A stretch of DNA of 64,000 nt, taken from assembly GCA_964247975.1 (NCBI GenBank), contig CAXTWH010000011.1, positions 1 through 64,000 on the forward strand. Direction: 5' to 3'. A program made the translations under genes and the position numbers. This document shows positions 35,667 to 44,531 of the stretch, piece after piece. The notes under the pieces are model-generated. The model was not told where the DNA came from. It was given only the letters and a program-made list of their open reading frames with translations, and searched no databases. This stretch comes from KBS-96 sp964247975 (GTDB lineage: Bacteria > Acidobacteriota > Terriglobia > Bryobacterales > Bryobacteraceae). Position 1 is the stretch's first letter, and every line of letters starts with the position of its first letter.

Positions 35667-37178
35667 GTGCCTATCTCTGCTCTTCCAACTCTCGATTTAT
35701 CCGCGCCATCTGCGATGCCGGTTGGAATGGAATGTTCCAAAACGAAAACAACCGGTTCAAAGTTGGTTTCAAATGGGGATAACAGTTCCGATCCCCTACC
35801 CGCTGATGGTAATAACGATTCCACTGTCAACCCTTTTACCCAAACTCTGCAACAAGCTATTCAGAAAGCTCCGAATACAGAGTTAAATGGTCCTCAACTT
35901 CCAGCGCAGATCGTGGAGCAAGCTGCCGGAAAGATCTCCAAAGTAGAAACAAACAATAATCTGGTAGGTTCGCAACCAGGCAAACAGGAACTGCCGTCCT
36001 CCCGTACGCCGGCGACCAGCAATCTTTCTTTGCTGATCACCGGAATCAGTTATGCTTCTGCCAAGCAAACCGCTGATACTACGAAGATCAATCTACAAGA
36101 CGTATTGAACGGCAAGCCAAAAGCAAGTGGAACAACAACCAGCGAAAGTAAACAATCTGCCCCGAATGAAACCAGTGGTCTGCTGACTGGTATCCAAGCC
36201 GTTTTGTGTCCGGCCTTGCTTACCGCTATCACTGGAACCACTACGGTTTCAGCCGCTCCTGTTTCATCAGGTAATCAGAATGCGAATTCTGTTAGCAGTA
36301 CTTCGGCCAAAGACGCTTCAGTTGCGTTGAATCAAACGGACGGCGCGGTTCTTGCTCCGAATCTCGGCAACCCAAATGTAAAATCAGATTCTGACACGCT
36401 GGTTTTTGAAGGCAAGTTTCAGGTGATAGCGGGATCAGCTCCAGCGCAAACCTCTTCACCGCTGCTGAATTCTCAAACAATCGAACCAACCAGTATTCAG
36501 TCTCAAACAATCAACTCAGTCAATCCTGCGACTGCAATCACCAAACCGCAAGCAGTTCCTCAAAATCCAACTTTGCCGGCTGAAAATCAGTTCAGCGAAG
36601 CCATACAATCAACTCTCTCAACCACACTGAAGCAGAATCTATCTGGTAACGATTCCCGTAATCAGAATAATAATTCGAATCAGAATATTCTGACTCCTAT
36701 CCACGTTTCTGATTCTGTTGCAGCCACTGAGAAAAATCCTACTGACAACACAACCGCTGCAACAACAAATACATTAAGTAAATCGAGCATTCTGCCGATA
36801 GATCAGCAGGCAAACGGAACAACGCCCTCGATGAAAAACGACCTCACAGTAAGGCTGCAAGGACAATCCGGCGAAACCATTAACGTCAGGATGACCGAGC
36901 GCGGAGGCGAAGTCCAGATTGCAATCAGATCAACCGATCCGGCCACAGCCGCTGCGCTGCGCCATGAGATGCCTTCCATTCAAGCCGGGCTCGAACGAGC
37001 CGGTTTACACCTGGATAGCGGCAGCGGATTACAGCCTGGTGGATCAAAGGATTCTTCTGCCGAGGAACACACGCCGGATCAACAGAAACGCGGTGAAACT
37101 CCTACTGGGCAGGGGCGTCGTCAGCAGCAGCAGAAAAACTCCGCTGACGAGCAATGGTTTAATTTGACTCAAAACTAA
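35667..37178 (+). CDS. fliK: Flagellar hook-length control protein FliK
   Basis: Secreted ruler protein of about 503 residues (GTG start; ATGs at 35715 and 35727 are alternatives). Residues 1-390 are low-complexity, rich in Ser, Thr, Asn, Gln and Pro, as in FliK rulers. The C-terminal switch domain is recognisable: LTVRLQGQSGETINVRMTER, then GGEVQIAIRSTDPATAAAL, then LERAGLHLDSGSG. It precedes flgD and flgE, the standard context. Assignment rests on the C-domain and gene order. Confidence 0.85.
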   Translation: MPISALPTLDLSAPSAMPVGMECSKTKTTGSKLVSNGDNSSDPLPADGNNDSTVNPFTQTLQQAIQKAPNTELNGPQLPAQIVEQAAGKISKVETNNNLVGSQPGKQELPSSRTPATSNLSLLITGISYASAKQTADTTKINLQDVLNGKPKASGTTTSESKQSAPNETSGLLTGIQAVLCPALLTAITGTTTVSAAPVSSGNQNANSVSSTSAKDASVALNQTDGAVLAPNLGNPNVKSDSDTLVFEGKFQVIAGSAPAQTSSPLLNSQTIEPTSIQSQTINSVNPATAITKPQAVPQNPTLPAENQFSEAIQSTLSTTLKQNLSGNDSRNQNNNSNQNILTPIHVSDSVAATEKNPTDNTTAATTNTLSKSSILPIDQQANGTTPSMKNDLTVRLQGQSGETINVRMTERGGEVQIAIRSTDPATAAALRHEMPSIQAGLERAGLHLDSGSGLQPGGSKDSSAEEHTPDQQKRGETPTGQGRRQQQQKNSADEQWFNLTQN

Positions 37179-37200
37179 AACAAATAAGGACAACAAACGT

Positions 37201-37566
37201 ATGACGACCACTGGCATCACTACAAACTCTAACTCTTCTACCGGCGGCACCACCGGCGCAAGTAGCAGCAGCAGTTCGTCGGCAACCTCTGCTACCGATA
37301 AGCTTGCAAACGAACAGACTTTTCTTCAGTTATTTGTCTCCCAGTTGCAAAATCAGGATCCGCTCAATCCTGCTGACGGCACCCAATTTGTCACTCAGTT
37401 AGCGCAGTTCAGCCAGCTTGAACAAACAATCGGCATCAGTCAGAACGTCAGCGCTATCCGTCAACAAGTAGCTCCCGCAGCAGCCACAACCACCAGTTCA
37501 GCCAGTTCGTCTGGCCAGGGAACAAGCGGCGCCACGAGTGGAACAAACGGAACTTCCCAATCGTAA
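37201..37566 (+). CDS. flgD: Hook-capping protein FlgD, short form
   Basis: A 121-residue scaffold for hook assembly. The conserved FlgD N-domain is present: LANEQTFLQLFVSQLQNQDP, then LNPADGTQFVTQLAQFSQLE. A Ser/Thr/Gly-rich tail follows and the gene ends, so the Tudor/Fn3-like C-terminal domains of longer FlgD proteins are missing. The N-terminus is also Ser/Thr-rich. AAGGA upstream supports the ATG. It sits between fliK and flgE. Confidence 0.9.
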   Translation: MTTTGITTNSNSSTGGTTGASSSSSSSATSATDKLANEQTFLQLFVSQLQNQDPLNPADGTQFVTQLAQFSQLEQTIGISQNVSAIRQQVAPAAATTTSSASSSGQGTSGATSGTNGTSQS

Positions 37567-37604
37567 TTAAAACTATTTGAGAATTTCAACTTCAAGGAAT
37601 TTAC

Positions 37605-38861
37605 ATGTTAACTGCTTTATCAACAGCCCTTTCTGCATTAAACGCCCAATCCACCGCGATTGACGTAGTTGGAAACAATCTGGCCAACTTGAACACGGTC
37701 GGGTTTAAATCAACTTCCACTGATTTCTATGATCTTGTGTCGCAAACTATCGGTGAAGGCGGCGAAACTCAGATCGGTACGGGCGTGGGCACGCCTTTAA
37801 CGCAGCGCGTGTTCTCGCAAGGATCCATTCAGAGCTCGTCGGACGCTCTCAACGTGGCTATCCAGGGCAATGGATTCCTGGTTGTGCAGAACTCCGCTGG
37901 CGGAACGGCTTACACCCGGGCCGGGGACCTCAAAACAGACGCCACTGGAAATCTCACTGATGCCAACGGGGACTACGTGCAAGGCTGGACGGCTGTGAAC
38001 GGGGTGGTCAACAGTGCTTCTGCTTTAGGCAACATCAATATTCCGCAAGGTACCTTGAAGCCGCCGGTCGCGACTCAGAACATCAGCTTAACCGCCAATC
38101 TTGATGCCACCAGCCCGGTTGTTCCGACATCATCTCAAACTTCGAGCAATTCCTCCCTCTCGCCGGTAATTGAAGTATACGATTCCCTGGGCACAGCCCA
38201 CCAAGTGGGACTGAATTTCTGGAACAACGGCGGCGGTTCCTGGAACTGGCAGGCAACGATCCCCGGCAGTGATGTGGGAAGCGCCAGCGCCAACGTCACA
38301 GTAGGAAGCGGAACCTTGAACTTTAATGCATCCGGTCAACTGACCAGTCCGACAACTGCTCCTCAATTATCCATCAGCGGCTTGGCTGACAGTGCCCATA
38401 ACATGAACATCAAATTCAATCTGTTCAATGGAACCACTCCCCTGATCACTCAGTTTGCTCAGACTTCTGCTTCGGCTGCTGATTCCCAGGATGGGTCTGC
38501 TTCCGTGCAGTTGACAAAGGTTGGTATCGGAACTGGCGGTACCGTACTGGCAACCTACTCCAACGGCCAACAGTTAACGATGGGCCAGCTCGCAATGGCT
38601 AATTTCGTGAATCCGGAAACCCTGCTGGCAGTCGGCAATAATGCGTTTCAGCCTACCGGCGCAACCTCAAACCCCTCAATCGGGCTGGCGAACACCGGCG
38701 GCAGAGGCCAGATTATGGGCAGCTCTCTGGAATCGTCTACGGTCGATATCGCCACTGAATTTACAAATCTAATGGTAGATCAGCGCGGTTATCAAGCAAA
38801 CTCAAAAGTAATTACCACCGCTGATCAGATCAATCAGGCCACCATTAACCTGATTCAATAA
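37605..38861 (+). CDS. flgE: Flagellar hook protein FlgE
   Basis: Hook subunit of 418 residues. N-terminal LSTALSALNAQSTAIDVVGN, then NLANLNTVGFKSTSTDFYDL, pairs with the C-terminal TEFTNLMVDQRGYQANSKVI, then TTADQINQATINL to form the D0 core. The VAIQGNGFLVVQN and LAMANFVNPETLLAVGNNAF segments are typical. The large middle region forms the exposed D1/D2 domains. Full length and intact. Confidence 0.95.
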   Translation: MLTALSTALSALNAQSTAIDVVGNNLANLNTVGFKSTSTDFYDLVSQTIGEGGETQIGTGVGTPLTQRVFSQGSIQSSSDALNVAIQGNGFLVVQNSAGGTAYTRAGDLKTDATGNLTDANGDYVQGWTAVNGVVNSASALGNINIPQGTLKPPVATQNISLTANLDATSPVVPTSSQTSSNSSLSPVIEVYDSLGTAHQVGLNFWNNGGGSWNWQATIPGSDVGSASANVTVGSGTLNFNASGQLTSPTTAPQLSISGLADSAHNMNIKFNLFNGTTPLITQFAQTSASAADSQDGSASVQLTKVGIGTGGTVLATYSNGQQLTMGQLAMANFVNPETLLAVGNNAFQPTGATSNPSIGLANTGGRGQIMGSSLESSTVDIATEFTNLMVDQRGYQANSKVITTADQINQATINLIQ

Positions 38862-38872
38862 TTTAACTGCTT

Positions 38873-38910
38873 CATCCTGAGCGCCTCATTACAATGCAGC
38901 GCTCAGGATG
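38873..38910 (+). terminator. Perfect 12-bp hairpin between flgE and fliN
   Basis: CATCCTGAGCGC at 38873-38884 pairs exactly with GCGCTCAGGATG at 38899-38910 around a 14-base loop, eleven bases after the flgE stop. No T tract follows, so it may be an attenuator or an mRNA-protecting structure that raises flgE message over the downstream export genes rather than a full terminator. Confidence 0.55.
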
Positions 38911-38965
38911 ATCTCTGATAATTCAGCGAACTACAGATATAAACCGATTCTACCGATGGTAAGTC

Positions 38966-39214
38966 ATGCTCTACTTCCAGGATATTGATAGCTTCTCCGA
39001 CATGAATCTCGACGTGGAAGCCCAGCTCGATCAAAAGGTAATGACGCTGCGCGAGCTGCTTGCCTTTTCCACCGACAGCATCATTAGATTTTCCAGGCTG
39101 GCAGGAGATAACATTGATCTGCTGATCGGCGGACATCGCATCTGTTCGGGCGAGATTGTCATCAACGGCGATACGGTGGGAGTTCGGATCACGGACTTTC
39201 GAGAGGAAGCGTAA
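38966..39214 (+). CDS. fliN: Flagellar motor switch protein FliN (short)
   Basis: C-ring/switch component of 82 residues made almost only of a SpoA domain: NLDVEAQLDQKVMTLRELLA, then DNIDLLIGGHRICSGEIVIN, then GDTVGVRITDF. It precedes fliO, as fliN usually does. A second, longer SpoA protein is encoded at 45315-46154, so the motor may use two FliN-type proteins. No fliM is adjacent. Confidence 0.88.
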   Translation: MLYFQDIDSFSDMNLDVEAQLDQKVMTLRELLAFSTDSIIRFSRLAGDNIDLLIGGHRICSGEIVINGDTVGVRITDFREEA

Positions 39215-39237
39215 AGAAAAACTACTACTGTTTCCGT

Positions 39238-39558
39238 ATGGAAGCAGTTGCCACAATTTCTGCGGCACTCATTGTTATCGCTCTTCTAGGAATTTTCTGG
39301 TGGGTATCGCGCAACTCGCAAGCGACTAAACTGGGCTGGTTCAGCTTTTCGCCCAGAATTCGATCTGGCAATGTTCATCCGACGCAGTTGACCATTCTTG
39401 CCCGTTCTCAACTCACGCCTCAGCATCAGCTCCATCTCATTCAAGCGATGGAGCAGACTCTGCTTCTGTGTACGTATCCCAATGGTTCCTCGGTTATTAT
39501 GACCCGGCCAATGGCGCAAACAACAGGAATCTCTGGCGCAGGTGAATTTCCGCAATAG
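39238..39558 (+). CDS. fliO: Flagellar biosynthesis protein FliO
   Basis: Inner-membrane assembly factor for the FliPQR gate, 106 residues. One N-terminal helix (ISAALIVIALLGIFWWVS) is followed by a short cytoplasmic domain with LTILARSQLTPQHQLHLIQA, the FliO-type pattern. Weakly conserved family, but its place directly before fliP is decisive. Confidence 0.8.
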   Translation: MEAVATISAALIVIALLGIFWWVSRNSQATKLGWFSFSPRIRSGNVHPTQLTILARSQLTPQHQLHLIQAMEQTLLLCTYPNGSSVIMTRPMAQTTGISGAGEFPQ

Positions 39559-39566
39559 GTCAAGCC

Positions 39567-40298
39567 TTGATTAATACCCTATTGTTCCTAAGCATTCAAG
39601 CCGCTGCTGCAACCGCGAAAACAGATTCCCTGTTCGGCATCTCGTTTGCTGCCGGTGACGGTTCTACCAAAGGCAACAGCATTCCCTTGCAGGTAGTCAT
39701 CCTGCTCACAGCACTGACGCTGCTTCCTGCTATTGTGATGTGTTTAACGCCGTTTCTGCGGATTACCATTGTTCTGCATTTTCTTCGGCAGGCGCTCGGC
39801 ACGCAAACCGTTCCTTCAAATCAAATTCTAGTCGGCATTGCCCTATTTCTTACCATTCTGATTATGAAGCCGGTATTGGATGAAATTTATTCCAAAAGTT
39901 GGCAGCCGATGCAGGATGGAAAACTGACTAGCCAGCAGGCGTTCGAGGAGGGTTCGAAGCCATTAAAAAAGTTTTTGCTTCGCACCACGCGCGAAAAAGA
40001 TATTCGCTTGTTCGTCGAAATTTCTAAATCTCCTTCGCCTCGCACGCCGGAGGATGTGTCTCTTTCCACCGTTATCCCGGCTTACATCACCTCGGAACTG
40101 CGAAGCGGATTCCAGATTGGGGCCGTTCTCTACCTGCCGTTCCTGGTTGTTGATCTGGTGATCGCCTCCATCACTCTTTCTGTCGGGATGGTGCAACTAC
40201 CGCCGGCTATGATTTCCGCTCCTTTAAAAATTCTGTTGTTTGTTCTGGTGGATGGCTGGAACTTAATTGTAGGTTCTCTGGTGAAGACGTTCGGCTAA
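39567..40298 (+). CDS. fliP: Flagellar type III export gate protein FliP
   Basis: Membrane gate subunit of 243 residues, TTG start. Conserved text: LQVVILLTALTLLPAIVMCL, FLRITIVLHFLRQALGTQTV, PSNQILVGIALFLTILIMKP, and in the second half PAYITSELRSGFQIGAVLYL and PFLVVDLVIASITLSVGMVQ. Full length, intact, two bases before fliQ. Confidence 0.95.
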   Translation: MINTLLFLSIQAAAATAKTDSLFGISFAAGDGSTKGNSIPLQVVILLTALTLLPAIVMCLTPFLRITIVLHFLRQALGTQTVPSNQILVGIALFLTILIMKPVLDEIYSKSWQPMQDGKLTSQQAFEEGSKPLKKFLLRTTREKDIRLFVEISKSPSPRTPEDVSLSTVIPAYITSELRSGFQIGAVLYLPFLVVDLVIASITLSVGMVQLPPAMISAPLKILLFVLVDGWNLIVGSLVKTFG

Positions 40299-40300
40299 CT

Positions 40301-40570
40301 ATGAATCAACAGGTTGCTATTGATCTGATTCGCCATGCCTTGCTGATGGCCATGTGGACTGCGCTTCCGATGTTGCTTGTGCTTTTCGTGTTCGGGGTGA
40401 TCATCAGCCTCGTCCAAACTCTCACTTCCATTCAGGACCCCAGCTTTGGCGCTGTTCCCAGGCTGGCTACGGTGCTCGCCGCCCTGCTCTTTACTCTGCC
40501 CTGGATGCTTAGCCGCATCGTGACTTATACGGAACAACTCATCGCAAATCTAGCAAAATATGCCCGCTAG
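40301..40570 (+). CDS. fliQ: Flagellar type III export gate protein FliQ
   Basis: Small two-helix membrane protein of 89 residues. Family text: VAIDLIRHALLMAMWTALPM, VFGVIISLVQTLTSIQDPSF, TLPWMLSRIVTYTEQL. It overlaps the start of fliR by 11 bases, indicating coupled synthesis of the gate subunits. Confidence 0.94.
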   Translation: MNQQVAIDLIRHALLMAMWTALPMLLVLFVFGVIISLVQTLTSIQDPSFGAVPRLATVLAALLFTLPWMLSRIVTYTEQLIANLAKYAR

Positions 40571-41333
40571 CGTTCAATTTGATTCGCAATCGCTGACCGG
40601 CTTCCTGCTGACTCTTACCCGGGTCAGCGCAACGCTCGTGTTGATGCCTTTGCCGGGAATCCAGCAAGCTTCTCAATATGCCCGTATTGCGCTTATTCTA
40701 GGCAGCACGCTTTGCCTGATGCCGGTTTGGCAGATTGTGGCGCAAACTGATGCGGCGCTGGGAATGGTGGGCGCCATGATTGCTGAAACCACCTTGGGAC
40801 TCATGATCGGACTGACAATCACGTTTCTTTTTGAAACTTTTCAAGTCGCTGCGCAGGTCATCTCGTTTCAAACCGGCTTTGGTTTTGCCTCCACATTTGA
40901 TCCGCAAAGCCAGGCTGATTCCAACATCTTTCAGGTGTTTTCGCAAATGGCGATCGGACTGCTGTTCTTTTCACTCGGCATTCATCGTCAACTGCTGCGT
41001 TTGCTGGCGAAGTCGTTCACCAGCTTGTCTCTCGACACAGTGCACGCCCGCGAGCTTTCTTTTCATCTTGTTCTGCATCTGGGTTCCAAAATGTTCGTTG
41101 ATGGGTTTAAGTTGGCGCTGCCCGTAGTCACTCTTCTTTTTCTAGTGGACCAGGGATTAGGCGCGCTCACCCGTCTGCAATCGCAGTTGCAAGTGTTGAC
41201 GCTTGCTTTTCCGGCCAAAATTGTTCTGTCGATATTCTTTTTGGCGGCTATTCTGGTCCGCTGGTCAGAGCTTTTTGAACGACTGGCCACCGAAACGTTT
41301 AACTACACGTTTCGGCTACTCGCGTTTTCTTAG
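40560..41333 (+). CDS. fliR: Flagellar type III export gate protein FliR
   Basis: Membrane gate subunit of 257 residues with about six helices. Typical segments are LTGFLLTLTRVSATLVLMPL, ETTLGLMIGLTITFLFETFQ, VISFQTGFGFASTFDPQSQA and LTLAFPAKIVLSIFFLAAIL. Lies between fliQ and flhB as is usual. Intact. Confidence 0.94.
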   Translation: MPASVQFDSQSLTGFLLTLTRVSATLVLMPLPGIQQASQYARIALILGSTLCLMPVWQIVAQTDAALGMVGAMIAETTLGLMIGLTITFLFETFQVAAQVISFQTGFGFASTFDPQSQADSNIFQVFSQMAIGLLFFSLGIHRQLLRLLAKSFTSLSLDTVHARELSFHLVLHLGSKMFVDGFKLALPVVTLLFLVDQGLGALTRLQSQLQVLTLAFPAKIVLSIFFLAAILVRWSELFERLATETFNYTFRLLAFS

Positions 41334-41345
41334 AACAGAACTATC

Positions 41346-42416
41346 ATGGCTGGCCAAGATCAAAAAACCGAGAAACCCACTCAGCAGCGTTTGCAAAAAA
41401 CCAGGCGCGAAGGTCGTTTTCCGGTCAGCCGCGATTTCATGGCCGCTTTGCAGTTTGTCACTGTTCTGGTTGTAGGGCTTCAGCTTGGGCGTCAAGGCTC
41501 GCTGGAGTTGATGGGCTTAGCAGGTAAACTCTTCCGCCATGCTTTCGAAGTGCCGGATTTGACTTCAACCGACCTGGAAGCTGTGTTGAAAGCTCTCATC
41601 GCTCCATTTTTCATGCGGGTTTTCCTGGTTGGCTTTGGGATTACAGTTTTAATGACGCTTGTTCAACTGGCAACTACCGGATTCGGCTTTTCTGCGAAAC
41701 NNNNNNNNNNACAATTGATGCCGCAGTTCTCACGGCTGAATCCCATGTCCAAAATCAGCCAGCTTCCCAAAGAAAACCTGGCAAGCGCAGTTCGATCCGT
41801 CATCCTGACCGCCTTTATCGGATTTTTCCTTTACACCATTATTCAATCTCAAGTCCAGGATATCGCTAACTTGGCAATGGGCAGTTTGTTTAGCGGCTTA
41901 GCAAACGCCTCCGACCTATTCACTCATCTGTTGAAGCAAGTCGCTGTAGTTCTATTTGTGTTTGGTGCTGTTGATTTATTCCGCCAACGCTCTAAATTCA
42001 CTAAGAATCTTCGGATGAGCAAACAGGAAATCAAGGATGAGCACAAGGAAACAGAAGGCAACGTGCAGTTCAAGCTGCGAATCCGCCGTTTGCAGCGCGA
42101 TGCGATCCGGCGCAGCATGATCAAAGCGGTTGAAAAATCAACCGTGGTCATCACGAATCCTACACATTACGCCATCGCGATTCAGTATGAGATGGGCAGC
42201 CGCTCCGTGCCAACTGTTGTCGCGAAGGGTAAGAATTATCTGGCCAAAACCATACGCGAACGGGCGCGTGCTTGCGACATCCCGGTGATTGAGAATAAAC
42301 CGCTGGCGCAAGCTCTCTACCAAGCAGTAGAGGTGGGTAGCGAAATACCGCCCGGGTTATACAAAGCTGTCGCTGAAGTTTTAGCGCAGATCTACCGAGT
42401 AATCAATGGGCAATGA
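41346..42416 (+). CDS. flhB: Flagellar export substrate-specificity switch FlhB (contains assembly gap)
   Basis: Inner-membrane protein of about 356 residues that switches export from hook to filament substrates by self-cleavage. Start: KTEKPTQQRLQKTRREGRFP. Four helices follow, then the cytoplasmic domain with SKQEIKDEHKETEGN and the cleavage motif NPTH in VVITNPTHYAIAIQYEMG. Ten Ns at 41701-41710 interrupt it between FGFSAK and QLMPQFSRLNP. Family spacing suggests that no residues are missing there, so the true protein may be about four residues shorter. Confidence 0.95.
   Translation: MAGQDQKTEKPTQQRLQKTRREGRFPVSRDFMAALQFVTVLVVGLQLGRQGSLELMGLAGKLFRHAFEVPDLTSTDLEAVLKALIAPFFMRVFLVGFGITVLMTLVQLATTGFGFSAKXXXXQLMPQFSRLNPMSKISQLPKENLASAVRSVILTAFIGFFLYTIIQSQVQDIANLAMGSLFSGLANASDLFTHLLKQVAVVLFVFGAVDLFRQRSKFTKNLRMSKQEIKDEHKETEGNVQFKLRIRRLQRDAIRRSMIKAVEKSTVVITNPTHYAIAIQYEMGSRSVPTVVAKGKNYLAKTIRERARACDIPVIENKPLAQALYQAVEVGSEIPPGLYKAVAEVLAQIYRVINGQ
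41701..41710. other. Ten-N assembly gap inside flhB
   Basis: A placeholder of ten Ns joins two contig ends. The left end finishes GCGAAAC and the right end begins ACAATTG. If the shared AC is merged, the reading becomes GCG AAA CAA TTG, which keeps the flhB frame and fits family spacing without insertion. The real gap is therefore probably a two-base overlap. Confidence 0.7.
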
Positions 42417-42437
42417 CGTGTAGAGAAGGACCGAATA

Positions 42438-44516
42438 GTGAACGCAGCAAAAGCTTTGCCTGAGCATAAATCCTGGCAAGCAATAGTGAAATCGCTGAAC
42501 TGGAGTGAGTTAAGCATTCCAATTGCGGTACTAGGCGTGGTAATGGCGATGATTACCCCGCTGCCGTCGCTTGCGCTTGATGTTTTAATCTCCGCAAACA
42601 TCACCATGTCTGTTGTGATCCTGCTTTCGGCAATGTATATCACTAAGCCTTCGGAATTTAATGTTTTTCCGACGATGCTGCTGTTGATGACTTTGTTTCG
42701 GCTGGCACTCAATATTTCATCGTCGCGATTGATTCTACTTCAAGGAAACACCGGTACCAGAGCAGCCGGTGACGTAATTGAATCGTTCGGAAATTTCGTA
42801 GTAGGCGGCAATTATGTAATCGGCGCAGTGGTGTTCCTGGTTCTCATTGCTATTCAATACGTTGTTATCAATCATGGCGCGGTTCGTATTTCAGAAGTCA
42901 CTGCCCGCTTCACGCTTGATGCCATGCCTGGCAAGCAGATGTCAATTGATTCTGATTTAAATGCAGGATTGATTGATGAATCGGAAGCCCGGCTTCGCCG
43001 CAAAGCATTATCAGCCGAAGCGGAATTCTACGGAGCGATGGACGGCGCTTCCCGGTTCACGCAGCGGGATGCCATTGCCAGCATTCTGATTACAGGAATC
43101 AACATCATCGCCGGATTTCTGATCGGCGTTCTTCAGCATGGCATGGATCTTCAGCGCGCGATTCAAACGTACACAATTTTAACAATTGGCGACGGCTTAG
43201 TTACCGTTATACCGGCTTTGATGATTTCCGTTTGCGGCGGTTTGATTGTGACCCGCGCCAGTTCGGATTCCAAGCTGGGCGCGGATGTACGAAATCAGAT
43301 TTTCGGGAAATCGCAGCCTTTGCTGCTTGCTGCCGGAGTGCTGGTGGCGATGGCGGCTTTTCCCGGTTTGCCGAAAATTCCTTTTATTATTCTCGGTGCC
43401 GGCGCGGGTTATGTCGGATGGACGCTGCGAACTGCCGAAACAGTGAAGCGAAAAACTCCTGTTCAGGATAAGCAGACCAAAGCGGCTGACACTATTGAAA
43501 CACTTCTAAAAGTAGAACCCATTGCGATTGAGGTTGGTTTGGGGTTGATTCGTTTAGTGGAAGGCGGACATAATTCCCTGCTGCTGAATCGGATCAGCAT
43601 GATTCGAAAACAACTGGCTTCCGAGATGGGCTACATTCTGCCGCCGGTGCGAGTGACCGACAATTTGCAGCTTAAAGCGCGTGAATACGTGATTTCCATC
43701 AAAGGCATGGAAATAGCANNNNNNNNNNAGCTGCAAGCCGGATGCGAATTGGCGATTCAGCCCCCCCAAATAGCCGTTGTTCCCCAGGGCATTCCGACCA
43801 AGGAGCCAGCATTCAATATGCCTGCTATCTGGATAGCAATGGACCAGGTAGATAAAGCTCGCCAGATGGGCTGCACCATTGTGGACCCGGTCAGCATTGT
43901 CGGCACTCACTTGACCGAGCTAATCAAGAGACACTCCGCTGAACTGTTCACCAGGCAGGAAACCAAACGCGTGCTGGACCGGGTGGGCCAGGAAAACGCA
44001 AAGCTGATAGAAGACCTGGTGCCAAAGCAACTTGCTTTAGGAACCGTGCAAAAGGTATTTCAAAATCTGTTGCGGGAAAGAGTTTCCATTCGCGATGCTG
44101 TGACCCTGCTGGAGGCTTTAGGAGAAGCGGCAGCCATGACGAAGAACCCGGTGGTGATGACCGAGTTTGTGCGGCAGAACATGCGCCGGTCGGTCGTGAA
44201 GCCGTTTGTCGGCACGAACGGCGACCTAGCGGTTTACTTTGTTGACAGCGAATTAGAAAAACGGCTTGAGGGCGCAATCGAGCATGGCGAAATGAACAGC
44301 CATTTGAATCTTGCGCCGCAAGACATCAGAACATTTATCGACAAATTTCAAAGAACGTTTCCGGCAACTCAATCCAATTCCGTGGTTCTCACCAGTTCAG
44401 GATCGCGGTATTTTCTCCGGCAGATTCTTGAAAGCGCTTTGCCTGCGCTATCAATTCTAAGTCATAACGAAGTGCCGCCGGGAGTGAGAATTGTTTGCCT
44501 AGGAACGGTGAAATAA
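42438..44516 (+). CDS. flhA: Flagellar export apparatus protein FlhA (contains assembly gap)
   Basis: Main export gate component, about 692 residues. The N-terminal eight-helix membrane domain includes MITPLPSLALDVLISANITM, FPTMLLLMTLFRLALNISSS and the FHIPEP-type cytoplasmic loop FTLDAMPGKQMSIDSDLNAG. The C-terminal docking domain has MGYILPPVRVTDN, GIPTKEPAFNMPAIWI and VSIRDAVTLLEALGE. Ten Ns at 43719-43728 hide a few residues after KGMEIA. It ends 15 bases before fliA; flhF and flhG, often found here, are missing. Confidence 0.95.
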   Translation: MNAAKALPEHKSWQAIVKSLNWSELSIPIAVLGVVMAMITPLPSLALDVLISANITMSVVILLSAMYITKPSEFNVFPTMLLLMTLFRLALNISSSRLILLQGNTGTRAAGDVIESFGNFVVGGNYVIGAVVFLVLIAIQYVVINHGAVRISEVTARFTLDAMPGKQMSIDSDLNAGLIDESEARLRRKALSAEAEFYGAMDGASRFTQRDAIASILITGINIIAGFLIGVLQHGMDLQRAIQTYTILTIGDGLVTVIPALMISVCGGLIVTRASSDSKLGADVRNQIFGKSQPLLLAAGVLVAMAAFPGLPKIPFIILGAGAGYVGWTLRTAETVKRKTPVQDKQTKAADTIETLLKVEPIAIEVGLGLIRLVEGGHNSLLLNRISMIRKQLASEMGYILPPVRVTDNLQLKAREYVISIKGMEIAXXXXLQAGCELAIQPPQIAVVPQGIPTKEPAFNMPAIWIAMDQVDKARQMGCTIVDPVSIVGTHLTELIKRHSAELFTRQETKRVLDRVGQENAKLIEDLVPKQLALGTVQKVFQNLLRERVSIRDAVTLLEALGEAAAMTKNPVVMTEFVRQNMRRSVVKPFVGTNGDLAVYFVDSELEKRLEGAIEHGEMNSHLNLAPQDIRTFIDKFQRTFPATQSNSVVLTSSGSRYFLRQILESALPALSILSHNEVPPGVRIVCLGTVK
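43719..43728. other. Ten-N assembly gap inside flhA
   Basis: Ten Ns follow GGCATGGAAATAGCA and precede AGCTGCAAGCC. FlhA homologues usually have about three residues between the equivalent of EIA and LQAG, so the missing stretch is probably seven bases ending in the G of a Glu codon. Seven and ten are equal modulo three, so the frame is unaffected. Confidence 0.55.
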
Positions 44517-44531
44517 AGGGGTAATGAAGCA

